From contig JAGHTQ010000071.1 of assembly GCA_018065295.1 (NCBI GenBank), positions 1 through 6,304 of the forward strand: a DNA stretch of 6,304 bases, given 5' to 3'. Shown here in pieces: positions 1 through 5,603 of the stretch (its first letter is position 1; each line of letters starts with the position of its first letter). The notes under the pieces were generated by a model. That model did no database searches. It was not told the origin of the DNA and was given only the letters and a program-made list of their open reading frames with translations. The stretch is from Candidatus Colimonas fimequi (lineage in GTDB: Bacteria; Bacillota; Clostridia; Peptostreptococcales; Anaerovoracaceae). The position numbers were made by a program, and so were the translations under genes.

Positions 1-2340
1 GAACCTGGATTCACTTACGACGGTACAAACTACACAGCAACAGTTACTGTTGTTAATGACAATGGTCAGCTGAAGGTTGATAACGTAGAATATGTTGATG
101 ACGCTGATAAGACAGCATCAAGCATTACATTCACTAATGAATATATACCTGAGGCAGCATTTAAGCAGCTCTTCGCAGAGAAGACTCTGATCAATGAAAC
201 TACTCGCGAAGAAATGTACGTAGAACCTGGATACTTCACATTCGAACTTACTGAAGTTAATGAAGATGGTCAGGCAATCGGCAGTGCACAGACAAAGCAT
301 AATACCGACGGTGGCGTTGTTGCATTCGATGAAATCAGATACACAAGAGCAGATGCAGGTGTTCACCACTATCAGATTAAGGAAACAAACTTCCGTGAAT
401 GGGAACCTGGCGATGGCTACTTAGCATTCTCACACGTTAAGTATGATGAAACAATTCACAATATCACAGTTACTGTAACTGATAACAAGGAAACAGGAAC
501 ACTTGATGTAAGCGAAACAAGAGAAGATGCAACTAAGTATGTAGAAGGTAGGTATCAGTTCACAAACTACTATTCAGAACGTCCACATGATCCAAGAGGT
601 CAGACTGTTCTGGTAGGTCACAAGAACTTCGAGAACGGTAGCCTTGAAGATGTTAAGTTCCACTTCAGTCTTTCAGAAATTAATGACGATGGAACTGAAC
701 GTCTCATTGGTGAAGAAGTAACTAATAACCAGGGCGACTTCGATTTTACAGTTGCTTATAGCGATGAGAAGGACGCTCGTGATGAACCACATCATCTGGT
801 TCTTAGAGAAGTAGTTACTGATGAAGATGAAACTATCGACTACGATAGAGAAGAACGTAAGATTGAAGTACTTGTAACACGTGTATCACCAACAGAACTG
901 AAGGTTGAAGACATCACTGCAGGTGAAAATCCTACTTACGAATTCACAAACTACAAGATGATTCCAACTGACTTCACTCCAGAAGGTTTCAAGTTCATGG
1001 ATCTGAGAGGTGTTAAGGCAGACGAATTCGAATTCGCAATCGTTGAGAAGACTGGCACAGGCGTTAAGCCAGTAGCTGGAAACGAAAATCCTGTTCCATG
1101 TGATGCTAGAGGCGAATTCAAGTTCAACAAGATTGAATATACTAAGACAACTGACGCTGGTACACATGTATACCAGATCAAGGAAGTTCCTGGTAAGAAC
1201 AAACTCATCGGATACGATGACAGCATGATCGAAGTAACTGTTAACGTTGTAAACGATGGTAAGGGTCACCTCCTCATGGATGGCGAACCAACATACAAGA
1301 GAATCGCTAATGACGGAACAGAAACTGCTTTAGGTGAAATCACATTCGAAAATGAGATGAACCCACTCAACATCGAAGTTGGCCTGAAGGCATACAAGGA
1401 ACTCTGGTACAGACCTGATGAAACAAATCCAGAAGCTGATCAGAGAATTGAGAAGCTCAACGCTGGTGAATTCACATTCGCAGTACTGAATGACGAACAG
1501 ATTAAGTTCGAAGCTGTTGATGGAGAAGGCGAAGACCCAGAGCAGCAGCCTCTGCAGGATGTACTGTTCTACGGTACAAACGATGAGGACGGTCAGGTTA
1601 CATTTGACGATACTCTCAAGTACAGCAAGGCTGATATCGGCAAGACATTCGATTACAAGGTTGTTGAAGTTAAGGGTAATGATGAGCACGTAACATATGA
1701 TGAAACAGTATTCAAGATTAGAGTAGCTGTATCATATGATGCAGACACAGATAGACTGGTTGCTCAGGTATTCGACGAAAACAACAACCCACTGGAAGCA
1801 ACTGTAACTGATACAGATGGTGTAGTATATGAACCTACAGCTGATGAATTCGCTAAACTGGTATTTGATAACACATATACACCAGACTCAATTGGCGCTG
1901 GAATCGAAGCTGATAAGAAGCTCATTGGTAAGAAGCTGAAGGCTGGCGAATTCACATTCCAGCTTCTCGACACAAACACAAGAGAAGTAATTGGTACAAC
2001 AACTAATGATGCAGACGGTTATATCATATTCCCATTCGCAGATGATTACTTCAAGAAGGTTGGTACTTATGAGTACACAATCGTTGAAGTGAAGGGTAAC
2101 GACAAGAACGTTACATACGACGACAAGGAATACAGAGTAGCAGTAGAAGTAACATTCGATGCTAACAGACAGCTTGTTGCAAACGTTAAGTATCTGGACG
2201 GTAAGGCAGTATTTAAGAATAAGTACAGATCACCTAAGACTGGTGACAACATGCCAATCCTCCCACTTATCGGTATGATGATCGCATCACTGCTGGGAAT
2301 CGGTGGAGTAACATTCACTAGAAGAAGAAAGGATGCATAA
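1..2340 (+). CDS. Cell-wall-anchored surface protein with FctA/Spy0128-type isopeptide repeats (5' partial)
   Basis: The frame is open from base 1 to the TAA at 2338-2340 and gives 779 residues with no start in the window, so the N-terminus, any signal peptide and probably more repeats lie upstream. The ATG at 214 is internal: the repeat pattern continues unbroken to its left. After the tail of one repeat (ending FTNEY, residues 44-48) come five domains like the streptococcal pilin isopeptide linkage domain. Each has a KxL-like Lys on the first strand, GxFxF, an E-V-like Glu after a YxI/YxV strand, YD, and a closing FxN. The C-terminus is a sortase signal: SPKTG (744-748), a hydrophobic stretch (about 752-773) and RRRKDA. 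The protein is very acidic and has one cysteine (C367). It would be covalently attached to peptidoglycan, or polymerised as a pilin or stalk. Adhesin versus pilus subunit cannot be decided without the N-terminus and a neighbouring sortase. A terminator follows directly. Confidence 0.93.
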   Translation, partial: EPGFTYDGTNYTATVTVVNDNGQLKVDNVEYVDDADKTASSITFTNEYIPEAAFKQLFAEKTLINETTREEMYVEPGYFTFELTEVNEDGQAIGSAQTKHNTDGGVVAFDEIRYTRADAGVHHYQIKETNFREWEPGDGYLAFSHVKYDETIHNITVTVTDNKETGTLDVSETREDATKYVEGRYQFTNYYSERPHDPRGQTVLVGHKNFENGSLEDVKFHFSLSEINDDGTERLIGEEVTNNQGDFDFTVAYSDEKDARDEPHHLVLREVVTDEDETIDYDREERKIEVLVTRVSPTELKVEDITAGENPTYEFTNYKMIPTDFTPEGFKFMDLRGVKADEFEFAIVEKTGTGVKPVAGNENPVPCDARGEFKFNKIEYTKTTDAGTHVYQIKEVPGKNKLIGYDDSMIEVTVNVVNDGKGHLLMDGEPTYKRIANDGTETALGEITFENEMNPLNIEVGLKAYKELWYRPDETNPEADQRIEKLNAGEFTFAVLNDEQIKFEAVDGEGEDPEQQPLQDVLFYGTNDEDGQVTFDDTLKYSKADIGKTFDYKVVEVKGNDEHVTYDETVFKIRVAVSYDADTDRLVAQVFDENNNPLEATVTDTDGVVYEPTADEFAKLVFDNTYTPDSIGAGIEADKKLIGKKLKAGEFTFQLLDTNTREVIGTTTNDADGYIIFPFADDYFKKVGTYEYTIVEVKGNDKNVTYDDKEYRVAVEVTFDANRQLVANVKYLDGKAVFKNKYRSPKTGDNMPILPLIGMMIASLLGIGGVTFTRRRKDA
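163..2232 (+). repeat. Array of five degenerate pilin-like isopeptide domains
   Basis: Approximate domain spans in residues of the open frame are 55-191, 201-319, 324-455, 457-626 and 629-742. I assign the bond-forming sets by alignment as K61/E128/N189, K208/E270/N317, K331/E395/N451, K466/E556/N624 and K639/E696/N740. Domains 4 and 5 are the most alike: both contain GEFTF and a VEVKGND segment followed by VTYD. Domain 4 is the longest because of acidic insertions. At the DNA level the copies are diverged, so this is a protein repeat and not a recent tandem duplication. Domain edges are estimates made by eye. Confidence 0.8.
2230..2337 (+). other. Sortase cell-wall sorting signal (SPKTG variant)
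   Basis: The last 36 residues read SPKTG, then DNMP, then a 20-residue hydrophobic segment rich in I, L, M and G, then RRRKDA. This is the standard order of motif, membrane segment and positive tail recognised by sortases, which cleave between T and G. The first position is S in place of the usual L. The anchoring sortase is not in this window. Confidence 0.88.
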
Positions 2341-2352
2341 TTAGATGCCTAT

Positions 2353-2382
2353 AGGGCGGCTCGTAAGAGCCGCTCTTTTTTT
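2353..2382 (+). terminator. Intrinsic terminator of the surface protein gene
   Basis: A GC-rich stem of 2354-2362 with 2367-2375 (core GCGGCTC / GAGCCGC, plus one G-C and one G-U pair at the base; A2353 can also pair with T2376) closes a GTAA tetraloop. Seven T residues follow (2376-2382). It starts 13 bases after the stop codon. It separates the surface protein gene from the thiamine operon promoter, which begins at once downstream. Confidence 0.93.
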
Positions 2383-2386
2383 ACCC

Positions 2387-2415
2387 TTGATACTTTGCGT
2401 GGCAGGGGGTATACT
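2387..2415 (+). promoter_or_regulatory. Sigma-A-type promoter of the thiamine transport operon
   Basis: TTGATA (2387-2392) and TATACT (2410-2415) are separated by exactly 17 bases; each hexamer is one mismatch from consensus. The predicted transcription start is near 2421-2423, just ahead of the TPP aptamer, giving an untranslated leader of about 250 bases. The -35 box lies only five bases after the T-tract of the preceding terminator. Confidence 0.85.
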
Positions 2416-2429
2416 TGATGTAGCTTAAT

Positions 2430-2521
2430 ATGACCAGGGGAGCTCCGGGGAGGAGCTGAGAGTAAGGTGAGGCCTTAGACCCTTTTAACCTGTTGGATAA
2501 TGCCAGTGTAGGAAGCGTCAA
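2430..2521 (+). ncRNA. TPP riboswitch aptamer (THI box)
   Basis: The conserved THI-box elements appear in order: CCAGGGGAGC (2434-2443), CTGAGA (2456-2461), ACCC then AACCTG (2479-2492), GGATAATGCCAG (2495-2506) and GTAGGAAG (2508-2515). The closing P1 helix can form from TGAC (2431-2434) with GTCA (2517-2520). Two local stems are visible: AGCTCC/GGAGCT (2441-2446 with 2452-2457) and TAAGG/CCTTA (2463-2467 with 2473-2477). The family binds thiamine pyrophosphate. With a terminator just downstream and transport genes after it, this should be an OFF switch that stops transcription when TPP is abundant. Confidence 0.95.
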
Positions 2522-2539
2522 GTGACCAATGAATTGACT

Positions 2540-2573
2540 AATGCGTCTGCTCTGGCGGGCGCATTTTTATTTT
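2540..2573 (+). terminator. Riboswitch-controlled attenuator terminator
   Basis: An unbroken 11-pair stem (2540-2550 with 2555-2565, including two G-U pairs) closes a TCTG loop and runs into TTTTTATTTT. It lies 19 bases after the aptamer and about 100 bases before the first start codon, so it is placed for premature termination and not for ending a gene. Release of the aptamer P1 strand (GTCAA, 2517-2521) allows pairing with TTGAC (2534-2538) next to the terminator, a candidate alternative fold. Confidence 0.9.
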
Positions 2574-2580
2574 GGAATTC

Positions 2581-2611
2581 GCGTGTTCCAGTCCTTTTGG
2601 TCTGGAATCGC
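2581..2611 (+). other. Imperfect hairpin in the leader after the attenuator
   Basis: TTCCAG (2586-2591) pairs with CTGGAA (2602-2607). Inside it, past one T-T mismatch, CC/GG closes a TTTT loop. Outside it GCG (2581-2583) pairs with CGC (2609-2611) across a small internal loop. No T-tract follows, so it is not a terminator. Its role is unknown: RNA stability, a processing site or a chance fold. The rest of 2612-2655 shows nothing clear beyond a very weak promoter-like match. Confidence 0.5.
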
Positions 2612-2670
2612 TCCAAGTGACAGCCGATAGATGTTCATATTAAGACACTAGTAAGAAAGGAGAAATTCAA

Positions 2671-2967
2671 ATGAACGCAAGTGTTGCAATTCAGGTTCTG
2701 CCAACTGTAACAGACGATAACGAGGTAATCCGCATCGTTGATGAAGTTATCGCTTATATTAAGTCAACTGGACTTAATTGTTATGTTGGACCGTTCGAAA
2801 CAACTATCGAAGGTGATTATGACGAACTTATGGACATCGTTAAGGAATGTCAGCATGTAGCAGCAAGAGCAGGTGCACCTGCTATGGCATGCTATGTTAA
2901 GATCGCATATAAACCAGAAGGAGATGTACTCACTATTGAAAAGAAAGTCACAAAACATCACGAATAA
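2671..2967 (+). CDS. MTH1187/YkoF-type thiamine-binding protein (DUF77 family)
   Basis: This 98-residue protein has no signal peptide or membrane segment and should be cytoplasmic. It begins MNASVAIQVLP, continues with a helix rich in E, V and I, then contains the family-like stretch YVGPFETTIEGDYDELMDIV (about residues 37-56), and ends with VKIAY and an acidic/basic tail. The length fits the single-domain family (about 100 residues, ferredoxin-like fold, usually oligomeric), whereas B. subtilis YkoF has two such domains. The start is fixed by AAGGAG at 2657-2662, eight bases before ATG. It is the first gene after the TPP riboswitch and overlaps the permease gene. YkoF-like proteins bind thiamine and travel with thiamine or pyrimidine ABC transporters; whether this one hands over substrate, senses it or stores it is not known. 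Family call strong, role inferred. Confidence 0.88.
   Translation: MNASVAIQVLPTVTDDNEVIRIVDEVIAYIKSTGLNCYVGPFETTIEGDYDELMDIVKECQHVAARAGAPAMACYVKIAYKPEGDVLTIEKKVTKHHE
2917..2923 (+). promoter_or_regulatory. Ribosome binding site for the permease gene, inside the upstream gene
   Basis: GAAGGAG lies within the coding sequence of the thiamine-binding protein. An in-frame ATG (2924) follows with no spacing, too close to be served by it. The in-frame TTG at 2936 is 12 bases downstream, long but usable. This site is the main reason for preferring the TTG start. Confidence 0.6.
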
Positions 2968-3718
2968 ACTGCCTGCAGCAATAGCGCTTCTTGCTATTCT
3001 GGTATTTTGGCAGCTGGCTGCAATGAGTGGCATCGTGCCACATTATATGCTTCCATCACCTGTGGCTGTGTTTGGGGCATTCGTAGCCAACTTCTCAAAC
3101 ATCATGGCCAACTCCGTGTTCACTTTGCAGGAAACATTCTTCGGACTGCTCCTGGGAATTCTGCTGTCCTTCATCACAGCGACTGTAATGGACAGATTCG
3201 ACATTTTGAACAAAGCGTTTTCGCCACTGATTATAATCACACAGACAATTCCGACCATCGCTATCGCGCCGATTCTGGTTCTTTGGTTCGGCTACGGCAT
3301 GGCGCCAAAGATTGTCCTGGTTATTCTCACAACATACTTCCCGATTACTATCGGGCTTCTTGGCGGATACAAGAGTGTTGATCAGGAGTCAATCGACCTG
3401 ATGCGTGCTATGGGCGCAAGCAGAGTTGATATCTTCAGACATCTTAAATTCCCTCAGGCACTGCCTCAGTTCTTCTCAGGACTTAAGGTTGCTGCATCAT
3501 ATGCAGTAGTAGGCGCAGTAGTTGCTGAATGGCTTGGCGGATTTAGCGGTCTGGGCGTTATGATGACAAGAATGCAGAAGGCTTATGCATTTGATGCAAT
3601 GTTCGCGATAATTATCTTTATCGTTGTGATTAGCTTGTTGCTTCTGCTGCTGGTTCACGTAGTCAGCAGAGCAGTAATGCCATGGCAGCAGGCTAGAATT
3701 ATAGAAAGAGAGAAATAG
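2936..3718 (+). CDS. thiX: ABC transporter permease, ThiX-like (SsuC/TauC family)
   Basis: The product is a membrane protein of about 260 residues, the usual family length. From the TTG start it reads MKRKSQNIT and then has hydrophobic segments near residues 13-31, 67-85, 97-117, 125-144, 185-206 and 225-248. The permease loop that docks on the ATPase is clear at about 154-177 (DLMRAMGA...FPQALP, the EAA-like motif). The family-typical LPSP (39-42) and TQTIPTIAIAP (102-112) are also present. It is followed one base later by the binding protein gene. The start is uncertain: TTG 2936 has a usable ribosome binding site, ATG 2924 has one with zero spacing, and GTG 2873 or ATG 2894 have none and would add an implausible hydrophilic leader and a larger overlap. 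Every choice overlaps the upstream gene (32 bases for TTG). Substrate is assigned from the TPP riboswitch and neighbours; by sequence alone it could serve other NitT/TauT-type substrates. Confidence 0.88.
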   Translation: MKRKSQNITNKLPAAIALLAILVFWQLAAMSGIVPHYMLPSPVAVFGAFVANFSNIMANSVFTLQETFFGLLLGILLSFITATVMDRFDILNKAFSPLIIITQTIPTIAIAPILVLWFGYGMAPKIVLVILTTYFPITIGLLGGYKSVDQESIDLMRAMGASRVDIFRHLKFPQALPQFFSGLKVAASYAVVGAVVAEWLGGFSGLGVMMTRMQKAYAFDAMFAIIIFIVVISLLLLLLVHVVSRAVMPWQQARIIEREK

Positions 3719-3719
3719 A

Positions 3720-4739
3720 ATGAAGAATTTATATAAGAGAATCCTGGTTGCTGTTCTCGCATTAGTATTAGCATTCGCTATGACTGCATGCGGCGGCAAT
3801 GGCGATTCAGAAGAAAGCGCAGAGCTGACACCTATTACATTCGCACTGGACTGGACACCTAACACAAACCACACAGGTGTTTATGTGGCAGCAGCTAACG
3901 GATACTTCGAAGAAGCAGGTCTTGATGTTACAATCGTTCAGCCTGCAGAATACACATGCAATCAGATGGTATCAGCAAACCAGGCACAGTTTGGTGTTGG
4001 TTATCAGGACACAATGGCTGGAGCACTGGTTGCTGAAGATAGCAGCAATATCACAGCAATCGGCGCAGTTATTCAGCACAACACATCAGGTATCATGTCA
4101 AGAAAGGGCGACGGTATCGATAGCCCTAAGGGTCTGACAGGCAAGACTTACTCAGCTTGGGACCTTCCAATGGAGCAGGCAATGCTCAAGCAGCTTATCA
4201 ATGATGATGGCGGTAACTTCGACGAAATGCAGCAGATTCCTAACAACATTACAGACGAACCTGCTGCACTGGCTGCTAACCAGACAGATGCAATCTGGGT
4301 ATACGAAGGTTGGGGTAAGGTAAACGCTGCAGTTGAAGGCGTTGATGTAGACTACTTCGATTTCGCTAAGATGGATGATACATTTGACTACTATTCACCA
4401 GTAATCATCGCTAATAACGATCTGCTGGCTGAACAGCCAGAAGTAGCTAAGGCATTCATGGCTGCAGTAGCTAAGGGTTATGAATTCGCAGCTTCAAATC
4501 CAGAAGAAGCAGCACAGATGCTTATCGATGGTGATGAGACAGGTTCACTTGCTAACTCAGAAGAACTGGTTAAGCAGAGTCAGGCATTCCTGGCTGACAA
4601 GTACATTGCAGACGCTGAGAAGTGGGGCGTAATCGACCCAGCTAGATGGAACAAGTTCTATCAGTGGCTCTATGACAATGAACTTACAGAAGTTAACTTA
4701 GTAGATAAGGGATTCACAAACGATTATCTGCCAGAATAA
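3720..4739 (+). CDS. thiY: Thiamine/pyrimidine-precursor ABC substrate-binding lipoprotein, ThiY-like (NMT1/THI5-like)
   Basis: This 339-residue protein starts with a lipoprotein signal: KNLYKR, a hydrophobic core, and the lipobox MTAC with Cys24 as the lipid anchor, followed by a flexible polar linker. The mature domain opens with FALDWTPNTNHTGVYVA (about 41-57), a hallmark of THI5/ThiY-type proteins, followed by GYFEEAGLDV, the periplasmic-binding pattern SANQAQFGVGYQDTM, and YEGWG (about 201-205). Bacterial ThiY of this family is known to bind formylaminopyrimidine, a breakdown product of thiamine. The Cys-rich CCCFC motif of fungal Thi5 HMP-P synthase is absent; the only cysteines are C24 and C80, so this is a binding protein and not the enzyme. 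It sits outside the membrane and delivers ligand to the permease. The start follows the permease stop by one base with a weak AGAGAG ribosome site, suggesting coupling. HMP, formylaminopyrimidine or thiamine remain possible ligands. Confidence 0.92.
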   Translation: MKNLYKRILVAVLALVLAFAMTACGGNGDSEESAELTPITFALDWTPNTNHTGVYVAAANGYFEEAGLDVTIVQPAEYTCNQMVSANQAQFGVGYQDTMAGALVAEDSSNITAIGAVIQHNTSGIMSRKGDGIDSPKGLTGKTYSAWDLPMEQAMLKQLINDDGGNFDEMQQIPNNITDEPAALAANQTDAIWVYEGWGKVNAAVEGVDVDYFDFAKMDDTFDYYSPVIIANNDLLAEQPEVAKAFMAAVAKGYEFAASNPEEAAQMLIDGDETGSLANSEELVKQSQAFLADKYIADAEKWGVIDPARWNKFYQWLYDNELTEVNLVDKGFTNDYLPE

Positions 4740-4750
4740 TAGGGGACGAA

Positions 4751-5485
4751 ATGTCGTTAATAAGAACAGAGAATATAACAAAATCCTATTCAGATAAAAC
4801 TGTAATAGAAGACATAAATATCCATGTAGACAAGGGTGAAATCGTATCACTTCTGGGCGTAAGTGGTTCTGGTAAGACTACGCTTTTTCACGTCATTGCA
4901 GGCCTTTCTAAGCCCGATAGCGGCTGCGTACTGCTGGGCGACGAAGATGTAACTAATAAGCCGGGTAAAATCGCTTATATGCTTCAGAAGGACCTTCTCA
5001 TGCAGCATAAGAAGGTTATCGATAACGTATCACTTCCACTTGTACTTGGGGGAATGAGTAAGGCTGAGGCACGTGCTAAGGCGGATCCTCTCTTCGCTGA
5101 ATTCGGCATCGACGGATCACAGATGAAGTACCCAAGCCAGCTTAGCGGCGGCATGAGACAGCGCGCAGCGCTCCTTAGAACGTATCTGGCTTCTAACGGG
5201 ACTGCTTTGCTTGATGAGCCATTCAGTGCACTGGATACTATCACTAAGTCAAGTATCCACAAGTGGTATCTGGATATCATGGAGAAGATTCAGCTGGCGA
5301 CTCTCTTCGTCACTCACGACATCGATGAGGCCATTCTCCTCTCTGATAGAATCTACATTCTTCAGGGACAGCCTGGCAAGATTGGTGAGGAGATTGTAAT
5401 TAAGGAGAAGAAGCCAAGAGCAGAGGATTTCTCACTGTCTTCAGAATTTCTGGAATACAAGAAACGCATCATGAGCATGCTATAA
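4751..5485 (+). CDS. thiZ: ABC transporter ATP-binding protein, ThiZ-like
   Basis: The 244-residue ATPase has every ABC motif intact: Walker A GVSGSGKT (36-43), Q-loop Q79 in YMLQKD, signature LSGGM (131-135), Walker B ALLDE (152-156), D-loop SALD (159-162) and switch His189 in FVTHD. The tail LSDRIYILQGQPGKIGEE is typical of the nitrate/sulfonate/taurine-type group to which ThiZ belongs. It would sit on the cytoplasmic face as a dimer and power the ThiX-like permease. GGGG at 4742-4745 precedes the ATG by five bases, and the gene begins 11 bases after the stop of the binding protein gene. It is the last gene of the operon, since a terminator follows within about 10 bases. The thiamine-related substrate is inferred from the operon and riboswitch; the ATPase itself is not substrate-specific. 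Confidence 0.92.
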   Translation: MSLIRTENITKSYSDKTVIEDINIHVDKGEIVSLLGVSGSGKTTLFHVIAGLSKPDSGCVLLGDEDVTNKPGKIAYMLQKDLLMQHKKVIDNVSLPLVLGGMSKAEARAKADPLFAEFGIDGSQMKYPSQLSGGMRQRAALLRTYLASNGTALLDEPFSALDTITKSSIHKWYLDIMEKIQLATLFVTHDIDEAILLSDRIYILQGQPGKIGEEIVIKEKKPRAEDFSLSSEFLEYKKRIMSML

Positions 5486-5495
5486 CAGTAACAAT

Positions 5496-5532
5496 AAGCC
5501 GCAGCTGATATAGGCCTGCGGCTTTTACTTTT
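5496..5532 (+). terminator. Intrinsic terminator ending the thiamine transport operon
   Basis: AAGCCGCAG (5496-5504) pairs perfectly with CTGCGGCTT (5516-5524) around an 11-base loop, followed by TTACTTTT. It begins 10 bases after the ATPase stop codon. It defines the operon end and isolates the DUF169 gene. Confidence 0.9.
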
Positions 5533-5541
5533 ATCTTGTGG

Positions 5542-5570
5542 CGTCTAATGTTAAAATATATGTGTATGAT
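5542..5570 (+). promoter_or_regulatory. Weak promoter candidate for the DUF169 gene
   Basis: TATGAT (5565-5570) is a good -10 match in an AT-rich stretch, but the matching -35 position (5542-5547) is poor. A promoter is expected somewhere between the terminator at 5524 and the start at 5604. This is the best candidate by eye and not a firm call. Confidence 0.35.
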
Positions 5571-5603
5571 AAGGCTTTTTCTGGAGTAAATAGGAGAGTT
5601 GAT

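Noticed and set aside
214..216. ATG as the start of the surface protein
   Set aside because: The reading frame is open to base 1 and the upstream residues form the end of a preceding repeat (FTNEY) plus the first-strand Lys (K61) of the next. There is no ribosome site and no signal peptide.
886..1269. Minus-strand open frame of 127 codons (and others opposite the surface protein and permease genes)
   Set aside because: They lie antisense to strongly supported genes with clear domain patterns, have no recognisable family features or ribosome site, and are low-complexity shadows produced by the biased codon use of the + strand genes.
1463..1959. DNA-level duplication suggested by GGTGAATTCACATTC (1466-1480) and GGCGAATTCACATTC (1945-1959)
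   Set aside because: The match reflects the conserved GEFTF protein motif with shared codon preference. Flanking bases diverge quickly, so there is no sign of a recent duplication or mobile element.
2414..2420. CTTGATG pairing with CGTCAAG (2516-2522) as an extended P1 helix of the riboswitch
   Set aside because: The 5' strand overlaps the TATACT -10 box and lies upstream of the expected transcription start, so it should not be in the RNA.
2617..2643. Second promoter bypassing the riboswitch (GTGACA, 15-base spacer, TATTAA)
   Set aside because: The -35 match is good, but the spacer is too short and the -10 matches only 4 of 6 positions. A strong promoter already exists upstream, so this is probably chance.
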